Of a DNA stretch of 64,000 nucleotides, positions 45,386 to 53,722 are shown piece by piece (positions within the stretch are counted from its first letter, which is position 1; each line of letters starts with the position of its first letter). The notes beneath the pieces are model-generated. The model ran no database searches. It had not been told where the DNA came from and saw only the letters and a program-made list of their open reading frames with translations. The position numbers were made by a program, and so were the translations under genes. The stretch is from JADKAV01 sp963704075 (GTDB lineage: Bacteria > Actinomycetota > Actinomycetes > S36-B12 > UBA10799). The DNA lies in the NCBI GenBank assembly GCA_963704075.1, contig CAVPGV010000019.1, positions 124,001 to 188,000 of the forward strand. The letters run 5' to 3'.

Positions 45386-45780
45386 GCACACCTCAGGACC
45401 CCGTCCCCTACGACGAGAACGCATGGGAGCGCATCGTCGCCGAACTCGGTGACGAGATGCCCGACGCAGCCCAGATGCCGGCTCAGCCCACGCCGCTCCC
45501 GCCTCCGACTCCACCCGCTCCGGCCCGGCCCGATCCCGAGGACACCTTCGTGCCGCCCGAACCACCTCCCCTGCCCCGACTCGACCTCGTGGGTCGACTC
45601 GCCTGGGGCGGGGCGCTCGGGGGACCACTTCTCCTGTTCGCCGGGGTGCTCGCCCCCGGCCTGTTCGGGCCCGCAGTGGTGACTGCCGGCATCGTGGCTT
45701 TCGTGGCAGGCTTCCTCACTCTGGTCCTGCGATCGCCGAATGAGCCCGAGGACGGGTGGGACGACGGATCGATCGTGTGA
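45382..45780 (+). CDS. Pro-rich two-TM membrane protein, actinobacterial hypothetical
   Basis: Protein of 132 residues. An acidic N-terminal third (DENAWERIVAELGDEMPDAA) leads into a Pro-rich linker, then two hydrophobic segments (GALGGPLLLFAGVLAPGLFG and VVTAGIVAFVAGFLTLVL) and an acidic tail. I do not recognise a named family. The start overlaps the hydrolase stop (ATGA), so the pair is one transcription unit. Confidence 0.78.
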   Translation: MSTPQDPVPYDENAWERIVAELGDEMPDAAQMPAQPTPLPPPTPPAPARPDPEDTFVPPEPPPLPRLDLVGRLAWGGALGGPLLLFAGVLAPGLFGPAVVTAGIVAFVAGFLTLVLRSPNEPEDGWDDGSIV

Positions 45781-45820
45781 TCGCGCCAGGGATCCGCGAC
45801 GGCGTGGCAGGATTGCGCGC

Positions 45821-47047
45821 ATGACCATCACTGAAGTCGTGCAGATGCAGGGCCACCTGATCGACTCCGGCATGCTCAGCCGGGCCCTCGACGACATCCT
45901 GGAAGCAGGTGCCGATTACGAGATCCAGGACCTGTTGTTCGGCAAGACGAAGAACGACGAGTCCACGGCACGAATCTTCATCAGCCATCCCGACGAGACG
46001 GCTATGAACGACCTTCTGGTGAGACTGCAGAACCACGGGGTCAACCCGGTGGAGACCAGTGACGCCGAGGTGGTGCCCGCCCCGATGGACGGCGTATTCC
46101 CCGAGGGGTTCCATTCCAGCACGAACTTCGAGACCTTCGTGCGCCTCGAAGGCCAATGGACCACCGTGCGGAATCCCGAGATGGACTGCGGACTGGTGCT
46201 GCGTGACGGCGGCGTCACGACCGTGCCCATGTCGGATGTGAAAGCCGGCGAACCGGTCGTGATCGGATTCCTGGGAGTGAAGGTGGTCGTTCCTCCGCCG
46301 CCGAGGCCGGCCTCCGAGTCCATCTTCGAGTTCATGAATTCGGTGGTGTCCAGTGAGAAACCGCAGGCCCTGCAGGTCCGTCAGATCGCCGATCAGATGC
46401 GTGACTGCAAGGCCGCCGGCAAGCGGATCCTCTGGGTCGGTGGCCCGGCGATCGTGCACACGGGTGGGTCACCGGCACTGTCGGCACTGGTCGAGGCGGG
46501 CTATGTCGATGTTCTGTTCGGCGGCAACGCCCTGGCGACCCACGACATCGAGGCCAACATGTACGGCACATCGCTGGGTGTCGACCTGAGCAAGGGCTCC
46601 GGTGTGGATCATGGACACGAGAACCACATCCGTGCCATCAACCGGGTCCGCGCACACGGCACCATCGCCGCGGCGGTGGAGGCCGGTGTCATCACGGGCG
46701 GATTGATGCATTCCTTGGTCAAAGCCGACAAACCGTTCGTGCTGGTCGGCTCGGTGCGCGACGACGGACCTCTACCGGACGTGTACGCCGATGTGATCGA
46801 GGGTCAACGGGCCATGCGCGCCGAACTCAAGGATGTGGGGTTCGCCATCATGGTCGCCACGATGTTGCACGCAATCGCCACCGGCAACATCCTGCCGGCA
46901 TCGGTGCCTCTGGTCTGTGTGGACATCAACCCCTCGACGGTCACGAAACTGGCCGATCGGGGCAGCGCGCAGGCGCAGGGCGTGGTGACCGACATCGGCC
47001 TGTTCCTCGAGCAGTTGGCCCTCGAACTGGTGGGACGAAACTCCTAA
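45821..47047 (+). CDS. TIGR00300 / LOR-SDH family protein (ornithine cyclodeaminase-like)
   Basis: Protein of 408 residues matching the LOR/SDH bifunctional-enzyme conserved region. The N-terminal domain reads MQGHLIDSGMLSRALDDILE and AEVVPAPMDGVFPEGFHSST. The C-terminal NAD-binding part reads RILWVGGPAIVHTGGSPALS and DVLFGGNALATHDIEANMYG. Archaeal members act as NAD-dependent ornithine cyclodeaminases, and cyanobacterial ArgZ/AgrE carries this region after an arginine dihydrolase domain that is absent here. Ornithine to proline conversion is the best guess. The ATG at 45821 follows the previous gene by 40 bp. Confidence 0.82.
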   Translation: MTITEVVQMQGHLIDSGMLSRALDDILEAGADYEIQDLLFGKTKNDESTARIFISHPDETAMNDLLVRLQNHGVNPVETSDAEVVPAPMDGVFPEGFHSSTNFETFVRLEGQWTTVRNPEMDCGLVLRDGGVTTVPMSDVKAGEPVVIGFLGVKVVVPPPPRPASESIFEFMNSVVSSEKPQALQVRQIADQMRDCKAAGKRILWVGGPAIVHTGGSPALSALVEAGYVDVLFGGNALATHDIEANMYGTSLGVDLSKGSGVDHGHENHIRAINRVRAHGTIAAAVEAGVITGGLMHSLVKADKPFVLVGSVRDDGPLPDVYADVIEGQRAMRAELKDVGFAIMVATMLHAIATGNILPASVPLVCVDINPSTVTKLADRGSAQAQGVVTDIGLFLEQLALELVGRNS

Positions 47048-47126
47048 CCTCTCGGAGTCTGGTGACCGACGGGTAGCCGCTTGGTCGGTCCCCGAATCAG
47101 GCCCACCCGGCGCAGGCGTGGGACTT

Positions 47127-47215
47127 GTACAGACGTGTTGGAGTTATGCACAACCGTTGGAGTTGCGCGGCCCGCGGATATCCAACGCCCGTACCGACCT
47201 CCAACGCCTGTACCC
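47127..47215. repeat. Four-unit inverted/direct repeat cluster
   Basis: Two units on the plus strand (47127-47145, TGTACAGACGTGTTGGAGTT type; 47148-47165, GCACAACCGTTGGAGTTG type) face two on the minus strand (47181-47195 and 47200-47215). The last two share TCCAACGCC(C/T)GTACC. The shared core is GTAC-N4-GTTGGAG. It could fold into a large hairpin or bind a dimeric regulator. Confidence 0.6.
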
Positions 47216-47434
47216 AACTCTCACGCCTCGGCACACCGAGGCACGCGACTCCCGCCCCGGGGCAAACACGCAGCAGTCCCCGTCTGTGACCTAGAACTAC
47301 GCGGTCGTGCCGTTCGCGTCACGCCCGTGAGGTCGAGGTAACAGACGTCAGTCGTGGGGCAACCGCCTCCCTGAGCGGGCGGTTCACCCTCCTCGGGCGA
47401 ACGCTCCGAAGGCCCGTTCCGTGCGCAGATAGCA

Positions 47435-47455
47435 GGCTGTTCCGGTCGAACAGCC
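47435..47455 (-). terminator. Candidate terminator hairpin of the ROK glucokinase gene
   Basis: GGCTGTTC/GAACAGCC, an 8-bp perfect stem with a 5-nt loop, 20 bp downstream of the ROK gene stop. The following minus-strand bases (TGCTATCTG) have no U-run. Confidence 0.5.
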
Positions 47456-47475
47456 GAACAAGACCGCAGTTGCCG

Positions 47476-48420
47476 CTACCGGTACCTGGCCAGATCGGCG
47501 GCACCCACCAGGCCGGCGGCGTTGCCCAGCGTGGCGATCACGATCCTGGGAAGTTGCCGGTGTTCCTTGCCGGACACCGATTCGGTGAAGGCACGCACCG
47601 TGGAGGCGAGCAGCAGATCGCCGGCCTCGCTGACCCCACCCCCGATGACGAAGCACTCCGGATCCAGGATCGCCGTGACATCGGCCATGCCCTGACCCAA
47701 CCAGCGGGATACGAAGTCGAACGCCGCCAGCGCGACCGGATCACCCTCGCGGGCCGCCTTGGTGACGTGCAGCCCCTGCACACCTTCGGGCGTGCCGTCC
47801 CCGAAATCCAGCAGCGTCTCGGCCTCGGCCCTGCGCTCCGAGGCCAGGTAGCGCGCCTCCCGGACCAGCGCGTTGCCGCTGGCGTACTGCTCCCAACAGC
47901 CACGATTGCCGCACGCACAGGGTCGTCCTCCGGGATCCACATTCAGGTGGCCGAACTCGGCAGCCGCACCCCACCGGCCCCGGTACAACGACCCGGCCAG
48001 CACTATTCCCGCACCGATTCCGGTTCCGACCGTGACGGTGACCACATACTCCAGTCCCCTAGCCGCCCCGAAGCGCGACTCCCCCCAAGCTGCCGCGTTG
48101 GCATCGTTCTCGACGACCACCGGGATCCCGACCACAGCCTCGACGGCCTTGCGCAGCGGTTCATCCTTCCAACCGAGGTTGGGAGCGAAGTTGACGCGGG
48201 AGCGCTTCTCGTCGACGAAACCGGCTGCTCCGATGCCGACCGCCTCGATGTCGTACTCCTCGCGCAGTTCCATCACGAGCGCCGAGACCGTCTCCTCTAC
48301 CTGCTCGGCGTCGCGGGCGGCGGTCGCCACCCGGTGCCGGGCGAGAATACGGCCCTGTTCATCGACGACCCCGGCCGCGATCTTGGTCCCTCCGATGTCG
48401 ACTCCGACTGTCAGACCCAT
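47476..48420 (-). CDS. glk: ROK-family glucokinase
   Basis: Cytosolic sugar kinase of 314 residues that phosphorylates glucose. The N-terminal phosphate motif is GVDIGGTKIAAGVVDE, the sugar site ENDANAAAWGESRFG and the second phosphate loop TVGTGIGAGIVL. The ROK zinc motif reads CACGNRGCWEQYASG. These are typical of actinobacterial glucokinases with ATP or polyphosphate as donor; the donor cannot be told here. It is the last gene of a leftward run after the DUF5304 and SRPBCC genes. Confidence 0.92.
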   Translation of the reverse strand: MGLTVGVDIGGTKIAAGVVDEQGRILARHRVATAARDAEQVEETVSALVMELREEYDIEAVGIGAAGFVDEKRSRVNFAPNLGWKDEPLRKAVEAVVGIPVVVENDANAAAWGESRFGAARGLEYVVTVTVGTGIGAGIVLAGSLYRGRWGAAAEFGHLNVDPGGRPCACGNRGCWEQYASGNALVREARYLASERRAEAETLLDFGDGTPEGVQGLHVTKAAREGDPVALAAFDFVSRWLGQGMADVTAILDPECFVIGGGVSEAGDLLLASTVRAFTESVSGKEHRQLPRIVIATLGNAAGLVGAADLARYR

Positions 48421-48442
48421 GCCGACAACCTAGGCGAGACGG

Positions 48443-48907
48443 CTAAGTGTTCGCCCGCCCATCGCCGCCCATCGCGGCGAACAGCCCACCGACCAACGCG
48501 TTGACCTGCGACATGGCCGCACGCGCGGTGTGTGCCCACTCCGGGTTGCTGCGTTCAAGGGCGTCGAGGCCCTGGCACACAGGGCAGTCCGAACACCGCA
48601 CGACGGGTTCGGCGGCGTGCGCGTCCGGCGTCCCGGCTGGGGGTTCCTCGGCGGGGGATTCTTCGCTCGTCTGCGCGAGGTACGCCGTCGCACTGGTGGC
48701 AGCGGCCTGGGTCAGATCCGCTACGGCAGCCACCGCTCCCGATTCCACCGCCCAGTCGCGCAATGCCGAGGCCAGCTTCAGGCCCTCCACCATGACCGAG
48801 TCCACCGGAGGTTCGGCCGGACTCGTATGCCACCAGGGCGCTTGCGCTGGACCACCCTGATCTTCGGCCTGTTCGGACGTGTCGGTGCCGTCGTCGTCGG
48901 AGGTCAT
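48443..48907 (-). CDS. DUF5304 family protein
   Basis: Acidic protein of 154 residues. A disordered Asp/Glu/Pro-rich N-terminus leads to a helical stretch (VMVEGLKLASALRDWAVESG). A Cys pair follows in VRCSDCPVCQGLDALERS, then NPEWAHTARAAMSQVNALVG. This matches DUF5304, an uncharacterised actinobacterial family. The Cys motif may bind metal. The ATG overlaps the SRPBCC stop by 4 bp, and the ROK gene follows after 22 bp. Confidence 0.82.
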   Translation of the reverse strand: MTSDDDGTDTSEQAEDQGGPAQAPWWHTSPAEPPVDSVMVEGLKLASALRDWAVESGAVAAVADLTQAAATSATAYLAQTSEESPAEEPPAGTPDAHAAEPVVRCSDCPVCQGLDALERSNPEWAHTARAAMSQVNALVGGLFAAMGGDGRANT

Positions 48908-49335
48908 CGCTCCACCCTCTTCTTGAGTCCTTTCAGCGCCGTGTCGACGATCGCCTTCTCCGCCTTGCGCTTGATGGTGCCGATGATCGGGATGGTCAGG
49001 TCCACCATGAGTCGGTAGGTGACCTCGCTGGTGCCGTCGCCCCGGTCAGTCACCAGATAGGTCCCGTCAAGATCGCGCAGGACCGTCGATTCGGTCAACT
49101 GCCAGTTGACCCGCCGGTCACCGAGCCACTGGTACCTGATGGAGTACGTGTCCTTGATCGGGCCGCTATCGATGGTCATCTCGACCTCTTTGGGCCGACC
49201 GTCCGGGAACGTCGCCAGCACCTTGGTGGCCTTCACCCCGGCCCACTCGGGATAGGTCCCCAGATCGGCGATCACCTCCATGACCGCCGCGGCCGATGCG
49301 TCGATGACGATGGACGATTCCGTCTGCTGTGCCAC
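48904..49335 (-). CDS. SRPBCC family (polyketide cyclase/START-like) protein
   Basis: Protein of 143 residues with the helix-grip fold pattern: SSIVIDASAAAVMEVIADLG, TYPEWAGVKATKVL, TYSIRYQWLGDRRVNW and EVTYRLMVDLTIPIIGTIKR. Such proteins bind hydrophobic ligands such as lipids or polyketides. An SRPBCC gene occupies the same place near fadD15 in mycobacteria. It is co-transcribed with the DUF5304 gene. Confidence 0.85.
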   Translation of the reverse strand: MAQQTESSIVIDASAAAVMEVIADLGTYPEWAGVKATKVLATFPDGRPKEVEMTIDSGPIKDTYSIRYQWLGDRRVNWQLTESTVLRDLDGTYLVTDRGDGTSEVTYRLMVDLTIPIIGTIKRKAEKAIVDTALKGLKKRVER

Positions 49336-49377
49336 AGGCCGGTCCTTTCCCTCTGGGTTCGACGCGCTGCCGCCAGC

Positions 49378-49842
49378 CTACTGCTCCGGCTGCCGCGCCC
49401 CATCGTTCGCAGTCGCCCAGTCGGGCGGGACGCCAGCGCGGCGATCGCCCTCGAGCCGGTACTTCAGGTCCCACACGCTTGCCTTCCACGCCGTCGCCCG
49501 CCGGGCCCGTTCGGCAGCCGCCGCCCGCCATCCGGCCGGCGTGTCGGGCCAGGGTCTGGGAGTGCGCCCGTCGTCGGAGGGCTCGCCACGCAAGTAGTGA
49601 TGCAGGATGCAGCCGTCGGCGAACGGCTCGATCCAGATCTCCAGGGATCCGACCAGTGCCCCGGTCATGGACCATCGCTGACCCGCCAGCCCCCGGTCCA
49701 TGAAGACCACGAGATGCAGATCCGGCCACCAGCGCCGCCACGTTTCGGGGTCGGCGACGATGCCGGCCACCACCTCGGGCGACGCGACGACGAACGTCTC
49801 GTCGACCAGGTCCAGGGCAGCCACAGCACGATCATGCCGCAC
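49378..49842 (-). CDS. Second SRPBCC-like protein
   Basis: Protein of about 154 residues. LDLVDETFVVASPEVVAGIV and ADPETWRRWWPDLHLVVFMD match the start of an SRPBCC domain, followed by GALVGSLEIWIEPFADGCIL. The C-terminal part is Arg/Trp-rich (AERARRATAWKASVWDLKYR). The start is uncertain; GTG codons at 49845, 49842 and 49824 are possible and none has a clear ribosome-binding site. It lies 42 bp upstream of the other SRPBCC gene and diverges from fadD15. Confidence 0.76.
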   Translation of the reverse strand: MRHDRAVAALDLVDETFVVASPEVVAGIVADPETWRRWWPDLHLVVFMDRGLAGQRWSMTGALVGSLEIWIEPFADGCILHHYLRGEPSDDGRTPRPWPDTPAGWRAAAAERARRATAWKASVWDLKYRLEGDRRAGVPPDWATANDGARQPEQ

Positions 49843-49972
49843 CACAGCGGTGCCCGGTCCGCGCGCCTTCGGCCGATCCACTGTCGCAATTGCCAGAATT
49901 AGTGAACAATGACACCCAACCCCAGATGACGTTTTCCGGTAATGCACATGATGGATCACACCAGGAGCTGAC

Positions 49973-51760
49973 ATGAAAGAAGCCTCACAGGCACCCCTCT
50001 TCCCCCCGATCACCTCGGGCGGGCTCACCGACCGCGCAGTCGAGCATGGCCTCAAGAACCCGAATCGCGTCGCCCTGCGCCGGCGCACCGCCGCTGGATG
50101 GCAGGACGTCACGTCGGGGCAGTTCCTCAGCGAGGTGCAGGCCTTGGCCAAGGGGCTGATGGCCGCCGGGATCTCGCACGGCGACCGTATCGCCATCATG
50201 AGCGCCACCCGCTACGAATGGACACTGGCTGACTACGCCGGCTGGTTCGCCGGAGCCACCGTCGTCCCCATCTACGAGACGTCGTCGGCCGAGCAGGTTG
50301 AGTGGATCCTCAGCAACGCGGAGTGCACCGGGGTCTTCTTGGAGGCCGACAGGCACCGGGAGGTCTTCGATCAGGTGGCGGATCGGGTTCCCACCAAACT
50401 GGTCTGGATGTTCGACGAGGGCGCGGTCGACTCGCTGGCGGCCGAGGGTGCCTCGGTGACCGACGACGAGCTGGAAGCCCGCCGGGCGGCAGTCGGACCG
50501 GACGACATCGCCACGATCATCTACACCTCCGGCACGACCGGGCGACCCAAGGGCTGCGTCCTGACGCACTCGAACATCCGGTTCGAGACCGACAACGTCG
50601 TGGGCGCCATGCCCGATCTGTTCGACGCCCACGGCTCCACGCTGCTGTTCATCCCGCTGGCCCACGTGTTCGGCCGGGTGATCGAGATCGGATGCATCGA
50701 GTCCGGCACCGTCCTCGGACACAGCGCCGATGTCAAGAACATCGTCAGTCACCTCGGGGAGTTCCAGCCGACCTTCCTGTTGTCGGTTCCCCGAGTGTTC
50801 GAGAAGGTGTTCAACTCCGCCCAGATGAAGGCCACGGGCGAGGGCAAAGGTCGCATCTTCGACATGGCTGCGAACACTGCGATCGACTACTCGAAAGCCG
50901 TCGACACCGGCGGCCCGGGAATCCCCCTGAAGGTGAAGCATTTCATCTTCGACAAGCTGGTCTACGGCAAGTTGCGGGCTGCACTCGGCGGCAAGGTCGA
51001 GTACGCGGTGTCCGGCGGCGCCCCGCTCGGCGCTCGTCTCGGGCACTTCTTCCGCGGCATCGGGGTGACCATCCTCGAGGGCTACGGACTGACCGAGACG
51101 TCCGCGGCGAGCACCATCAACCTCCCGGACGCGATCCGCATCGGCACCGTCGGACGTCCCATGCCAGGAGCGGGAGTCAAGATCGCCGACGACGGCGAGA
51201 TCCTGCTCAGGGGCGGGCAGATCTTCCAGGGCTACTGGAAGAACCAGAAGGCCACCGACGAGGTGCTGGACGCCGACGGATGGTTCCACAGCGGTGACAT
51301 CGGCGAACTCGACCGTGAAGGCTTCTTGAAGATCACCGGCCGCAAGAAGGAACTGATCGTGACCGCCGGCGGCAAGAACGTGGCCCCGGCCGTGCTCGAG
51401 GACCGGATCCGCGCCAACTGGCTGGTCAGCCAGTGCATGGTGGTGGGCGACAACAAGCCGTTCATCGCCGCTCTGATCACTTTGGACGTCGAAGCGCTTC
51501 CGGCCTGGCTGGAGCAGAAGGACCGCCCAGCCGACACGCCGCTGGCCGACCTATCCAACGACCCTGAGATCGTCGCCGAGGTGCAGGCCGCGGTGGACGA
51601 CGCGAACAAGGCGGTCAGCAACGCCGAAGCCATCAAGAAGTTCCACATCCTGTCGGTCGACTGGACCGAGGAGGGTGGTCAGCTCACACCGTCGATGAAA
51701 CTCAAGCGCAACGTCGTCATGAGCGAATTCGAGCAAGAGGTCGAGGCGCTGTACGCCTGA
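49973..51760 (+). CDS. Long-chain fatty-acid--CoA ligase (FadD15-like)
   Basis: AMP-forming acyl-CoA synthetase of 595 residues. The phosphate-binding motif is IIYTSGTTGRPKGCVLTHSN, the adenine site EGYGLTETSAASTINLP, and the C-terminal hinge HSGDIGELDREGFLKITGRK followed by KELIVTAGGKNVAP. The length and the missing membrane segments fit bacterial long-chain enzymes close to mycobacterial FadD15. The ATG at 49973 has AGGAG upstream. A strong hairpin follows the stop. Confidence 0.92.
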   Translation: MKEASQAPLFPPITSGGLTDRAVEHGLKNPNRVALRRRTAAGWQDVTSGQFLSEVQALAKGLMAAGISHGDRIAIMSATRYEWTLADYAGWFAGATVVPIYETSSAEQVEWILSNAECTGVFLEADRHREVFDQVADRVPTKLVWMFDEGAVDSLAAEGASVTDDELEARRAAVGPDDIATIIYTSGTTGRPKGCVLTHSNIRFETDNVVGAMPDLFDAHGSTLLFIPLAHVFGRVIEIGCIESGTVLGHSADVKNIVSHLGEFQPTFLLSVPRVFEKVFNSAQMKATGEGKGRIFDMAANTAIDYSKAVDTGGPGIPLKVKHFIFDKLVYGKLRAALGGKVEYAVSGGAPLGARLGHFFRGIGVTILEGYGLTETSAASTINLPDAIRIGTVGRPMPGAGVKIADDGEILLRGGQIFQGYWKNQKATDEVLDADGWFHSGDIGELDREGFLKITGRKKELIVTAGGKNVAPAVLEDRIRANWLVSQCMVVGDNKPFIAALITLDVEALPAWLEQKDRPADTPLADLSNDPEIVAEVQAAVDDANKAVSNAEAIKKFHILSVDWTEEGGQLTPSMKLKRNVVMSEFEQEVEALYA

Positions 51761-51773
51761 TCTCCCAACCATG

Positions 51774-51816
51774 AACGTGTGCGGGTTCCCCTGAACGACG
51801 GGAACCCGCACACGTT
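51774..51816 (+). terminator. Strong terminator hairpin after the fatty-acid--CoA ligase gene
   Basis: A perfect 17-bp stem (51774-51790 with 51800-51816, core GTGTGCGGGTTCCC) with a 9-nt loop begins 13 bp after the stop codon. Only a short T-rich stretch follows (TTTCGCTGTTT). Confidence 0.8.
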
Positions 51817-51866
51817 TCGCTGTTTGAGCCAGCGCAGGCACCCGAAACCGTGGTGGAATCGTCGGC

Positions 51867-53039
51867 GTGGAACCCGTTGTGGTCGCTGCCGTGCTCGCCG
51901 CCGGGCTGTTGGGCCTGGTCGGGTGGGTGTTGCAGCGGCGGCGGCGCCAGCGCGAGGAATACCGTTCCGCCCACCGTCTGCTGCGCCGGTTGCAGATGGT
52001 CTCCCGGCAACTGCCGGTCGGCCTCGACGAGGTGTCACTGGCCCAGGGAACCCTTGACGAGATCTCCCGCGACGTTCCGTCAGCGCGGTCGGTGCTGTTC
52101 GTCGCACAGGGCGATCAACTGGTTCCGTACGCCGTCAGGGGCGCAGACCGCAGTCCGTTCCCGTCACTCACCTTGTCGAGCATGGGGGCTTCGGCCACCG
52201 GCCGGCCGCACAGCGGCAAGGGAATCGTCTCCGGCGGTTCGCAGCACGAAGCGATCATCCCGCTGCTGTTCGACTCGCGCCTGGTGGGCATTGTGGCCCT
52301 GCAGAACGGCGATACCCCGTTCGACTCCGGCGGTCTCAAACAGGTCCGCAGGCACACCCAGGAGGCGGCTCTCCGGCTGGACAGCGGACGGCTGTTCGCC
52401 GATGTCCGCACCGAAGCCACCAGTGAAGAACGCCGGCGACTGGCCCGCGAGATCCACGACGGCATCGCCCAGGAACTGGCCAGCGTCGGGTACGCCCTCG
52501 ACGCCCTGGTCGCCGACCTGCAGGGCACTCAGGCGCAGGGCCTGGCCGACGACATCCGCTCGGAGGTTCGGCGGATCATCAGCGAGCTGCGACTGAGCAT
52601 TTTCGACCTGCGAGCCGACATCCAGCCGGGCGTCGGGCTCGGTTCGGCGCTCACCGGGTACGTCCAGCAGGCAGGGACCGCCGCCGGGTTGACCGTTCAT
52701 CTGGTCATGGACGAGGCCCACGACCGGCTGGCGCTGGCTCAGGAGACCGAACTGCTGCGCATCGCCCAGGAGGCCGTGACCAACGTGCGTCGCCACGCCA
52801 ACGCCGAGAACGTGTGGGTGACGTGCCGGGTCGACCCCCCATACGCGTTTCTGCGTGTGGCCGACGATGGAACTGGGATGGATTCACCGCGCAACGACAG
52901 CTTCGGGTTGGACATCATGCAGGAAAGAGCCGATCGCATCGGTGCCGAGTTGGCGTGGCACCCGCGCGAAGGGGGCGGCACTGTGCTGGAGGTCGTGCTG
53001 CAACCCGCGGCGGCGGAGAGACAGGAGGAAGTCCGATGA
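51867..53039 (+). CDS. NarL-type sensor histidine kinase with GAF-like domain
   Basis: Sensor kinase of 390 residues. An N-terminal hydrophobic segment (residues 2-21) is followed by a basic stretch, a GAF-like domain (residues 60-170) and the HisKA_3 dimerisation domain with LAREIHDGIAQELASVGYAL (His197). The ATPase domain has RIAQEAVTNVRRHANA and VADDGTGM. The frame starts at a GTG. The stop overlaps the response regulator start by 4 bp, so the two are a cognate pair. The signal is unknown. Confidence 0.9.
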   Translation: MEPVVVAAVLAAGLLGLVGWVLQRRRRQREEYRSAHRLLRRLQMVSRQLPVGLDEVSLAQGTLDEISRDVPSARSVLFVAQGDQLVPYAVRGADRSPFPSLTLSSMGASATGRPHSGKGIVSGGSQHEAIIPLLFDSRLVGIVALQNGDTPFDSGGLKQVRRHTQEAALRLDSGRLFADVRTEATSEERRRLAREIHDGIAQELASVGYALDALVADLQGTQAQGLADDIRSEVRRIISELRLSIFDLRADIQPGVGLGSALTGYVQQAGTAAGLTVHLVMDEAHDRLALAQETELLRIAQEAVTNVRRHANAENVWVTCRVDPPYAFLRVADDGTGMDSPRNDSFGLDIMQERADRIGAELAWHPREGGGTVLEVVLQPAAAERQEEVR

Positions 53040-53677
53040 CGATCTCGGTTCTCCTCGTCGACGACCACGAGTTGATCAGACAGGGCTTGCGTCGCTCCTT
53101 CGAGCGCGACGGGGACTTCGAAGTCATCGGCGAGGCCGGCTCGGCCGCCGACGCCGAGCGCCTACTGCGCATCACCCATCCCGACGTCGTCGTGCTGGAT
53201 GTCAGGCTGCCCGACGGATCCGGCCTCAAACTGGCTGCGAGCTCACGCGAACGCTACCCCGACCTGGGCATCGTCATCCTCACGATGTACGCCGGTGACG
53301 AGCAGCTGTTCGCCGCGCTGGAAGCGGGCGCCTCGGCGTTCGTTCCGAAGAACGCCCCCTCCGACGACGTCGTCGCCGCCGCCCGGCATGCCGCAACGAC
53401 CCCCCAGTCCTTCACCGCGAAGGACCTGGCAGACGCGATGAAGCGCAAGCTCAGCCCGACCGGTCCACAGCTGAGCCCACGGGAGCGCGAGGTGCTGCAA
53501 CTGCTGGCCGATGGATTGGGCGTGGCACAGATCTCCCGTCGCCTGTTCATCAGCGAATCGACCACTAAGACCCACATCTCCAAGCTGTACGAGAAACTGG
53601 GGGCGGGTAACCGCGCCCAGGCGCTCATGACCGCATTGAAACTCGGCCTGCTGCGGCAGTCGGACCCCACCGTCTGA
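53036..53677 (+). CDS. NarL/LuxR-type response regulator
   Basis: Response regulator of 213 residues. The receiver domain has VDDHE (acidic pocket), the phospho-acceptor Asp55 in VVLDVRLPDGSG and the conserved Lys105 in AFVPKNAP. The C-terminal LuxR helix-turn-helix reads LSPREREVLQLLADGLGVAQ, then ISRRLFISESTTKTHISKLY. The ATG at 53036 has AGGAGG upstream. Its partner is the kinase directly before it. Confidence 0.93.
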   Translation: MTISVLLVDDHELIRQGLRRSFERDGDFEVIGEAGSAADAERLLRITHPDVVVLDVRLPDGSGLKLAASSRERYPDLGIVILTMYAGDEQLFAALEAGASAFVPKNAPSDDVVAAARHAATTPQSFTAKDLADAMKRKLSPTGPQLSPREREVLQLLADGLGVAQISRRLFISESTTKTHISKLYEKLGAGNRAQALMTALKLGLLRQSDPTV

Positions 53678-53722
53678 CCTGCGATACTTCTCCCGAGACC
53701 CGAAGACGTCGGGTGAGCGCGG

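Larger units (their letters stand above)
47048..47475. other. Gene-free convergent stretch with a four-copy repeat and a hairpin
   Basis: About 430 bp between the TIGR00300 gene (+) and the ROK gene (-). No credible coding frame. It holds four related 15-18-nt units at 47127-47215 (two direct, then two inverted), a stem AACCGCC/GGCGGTT near 47361-47384, and the hairpin at 47435-47455. Confidence 0.5.
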
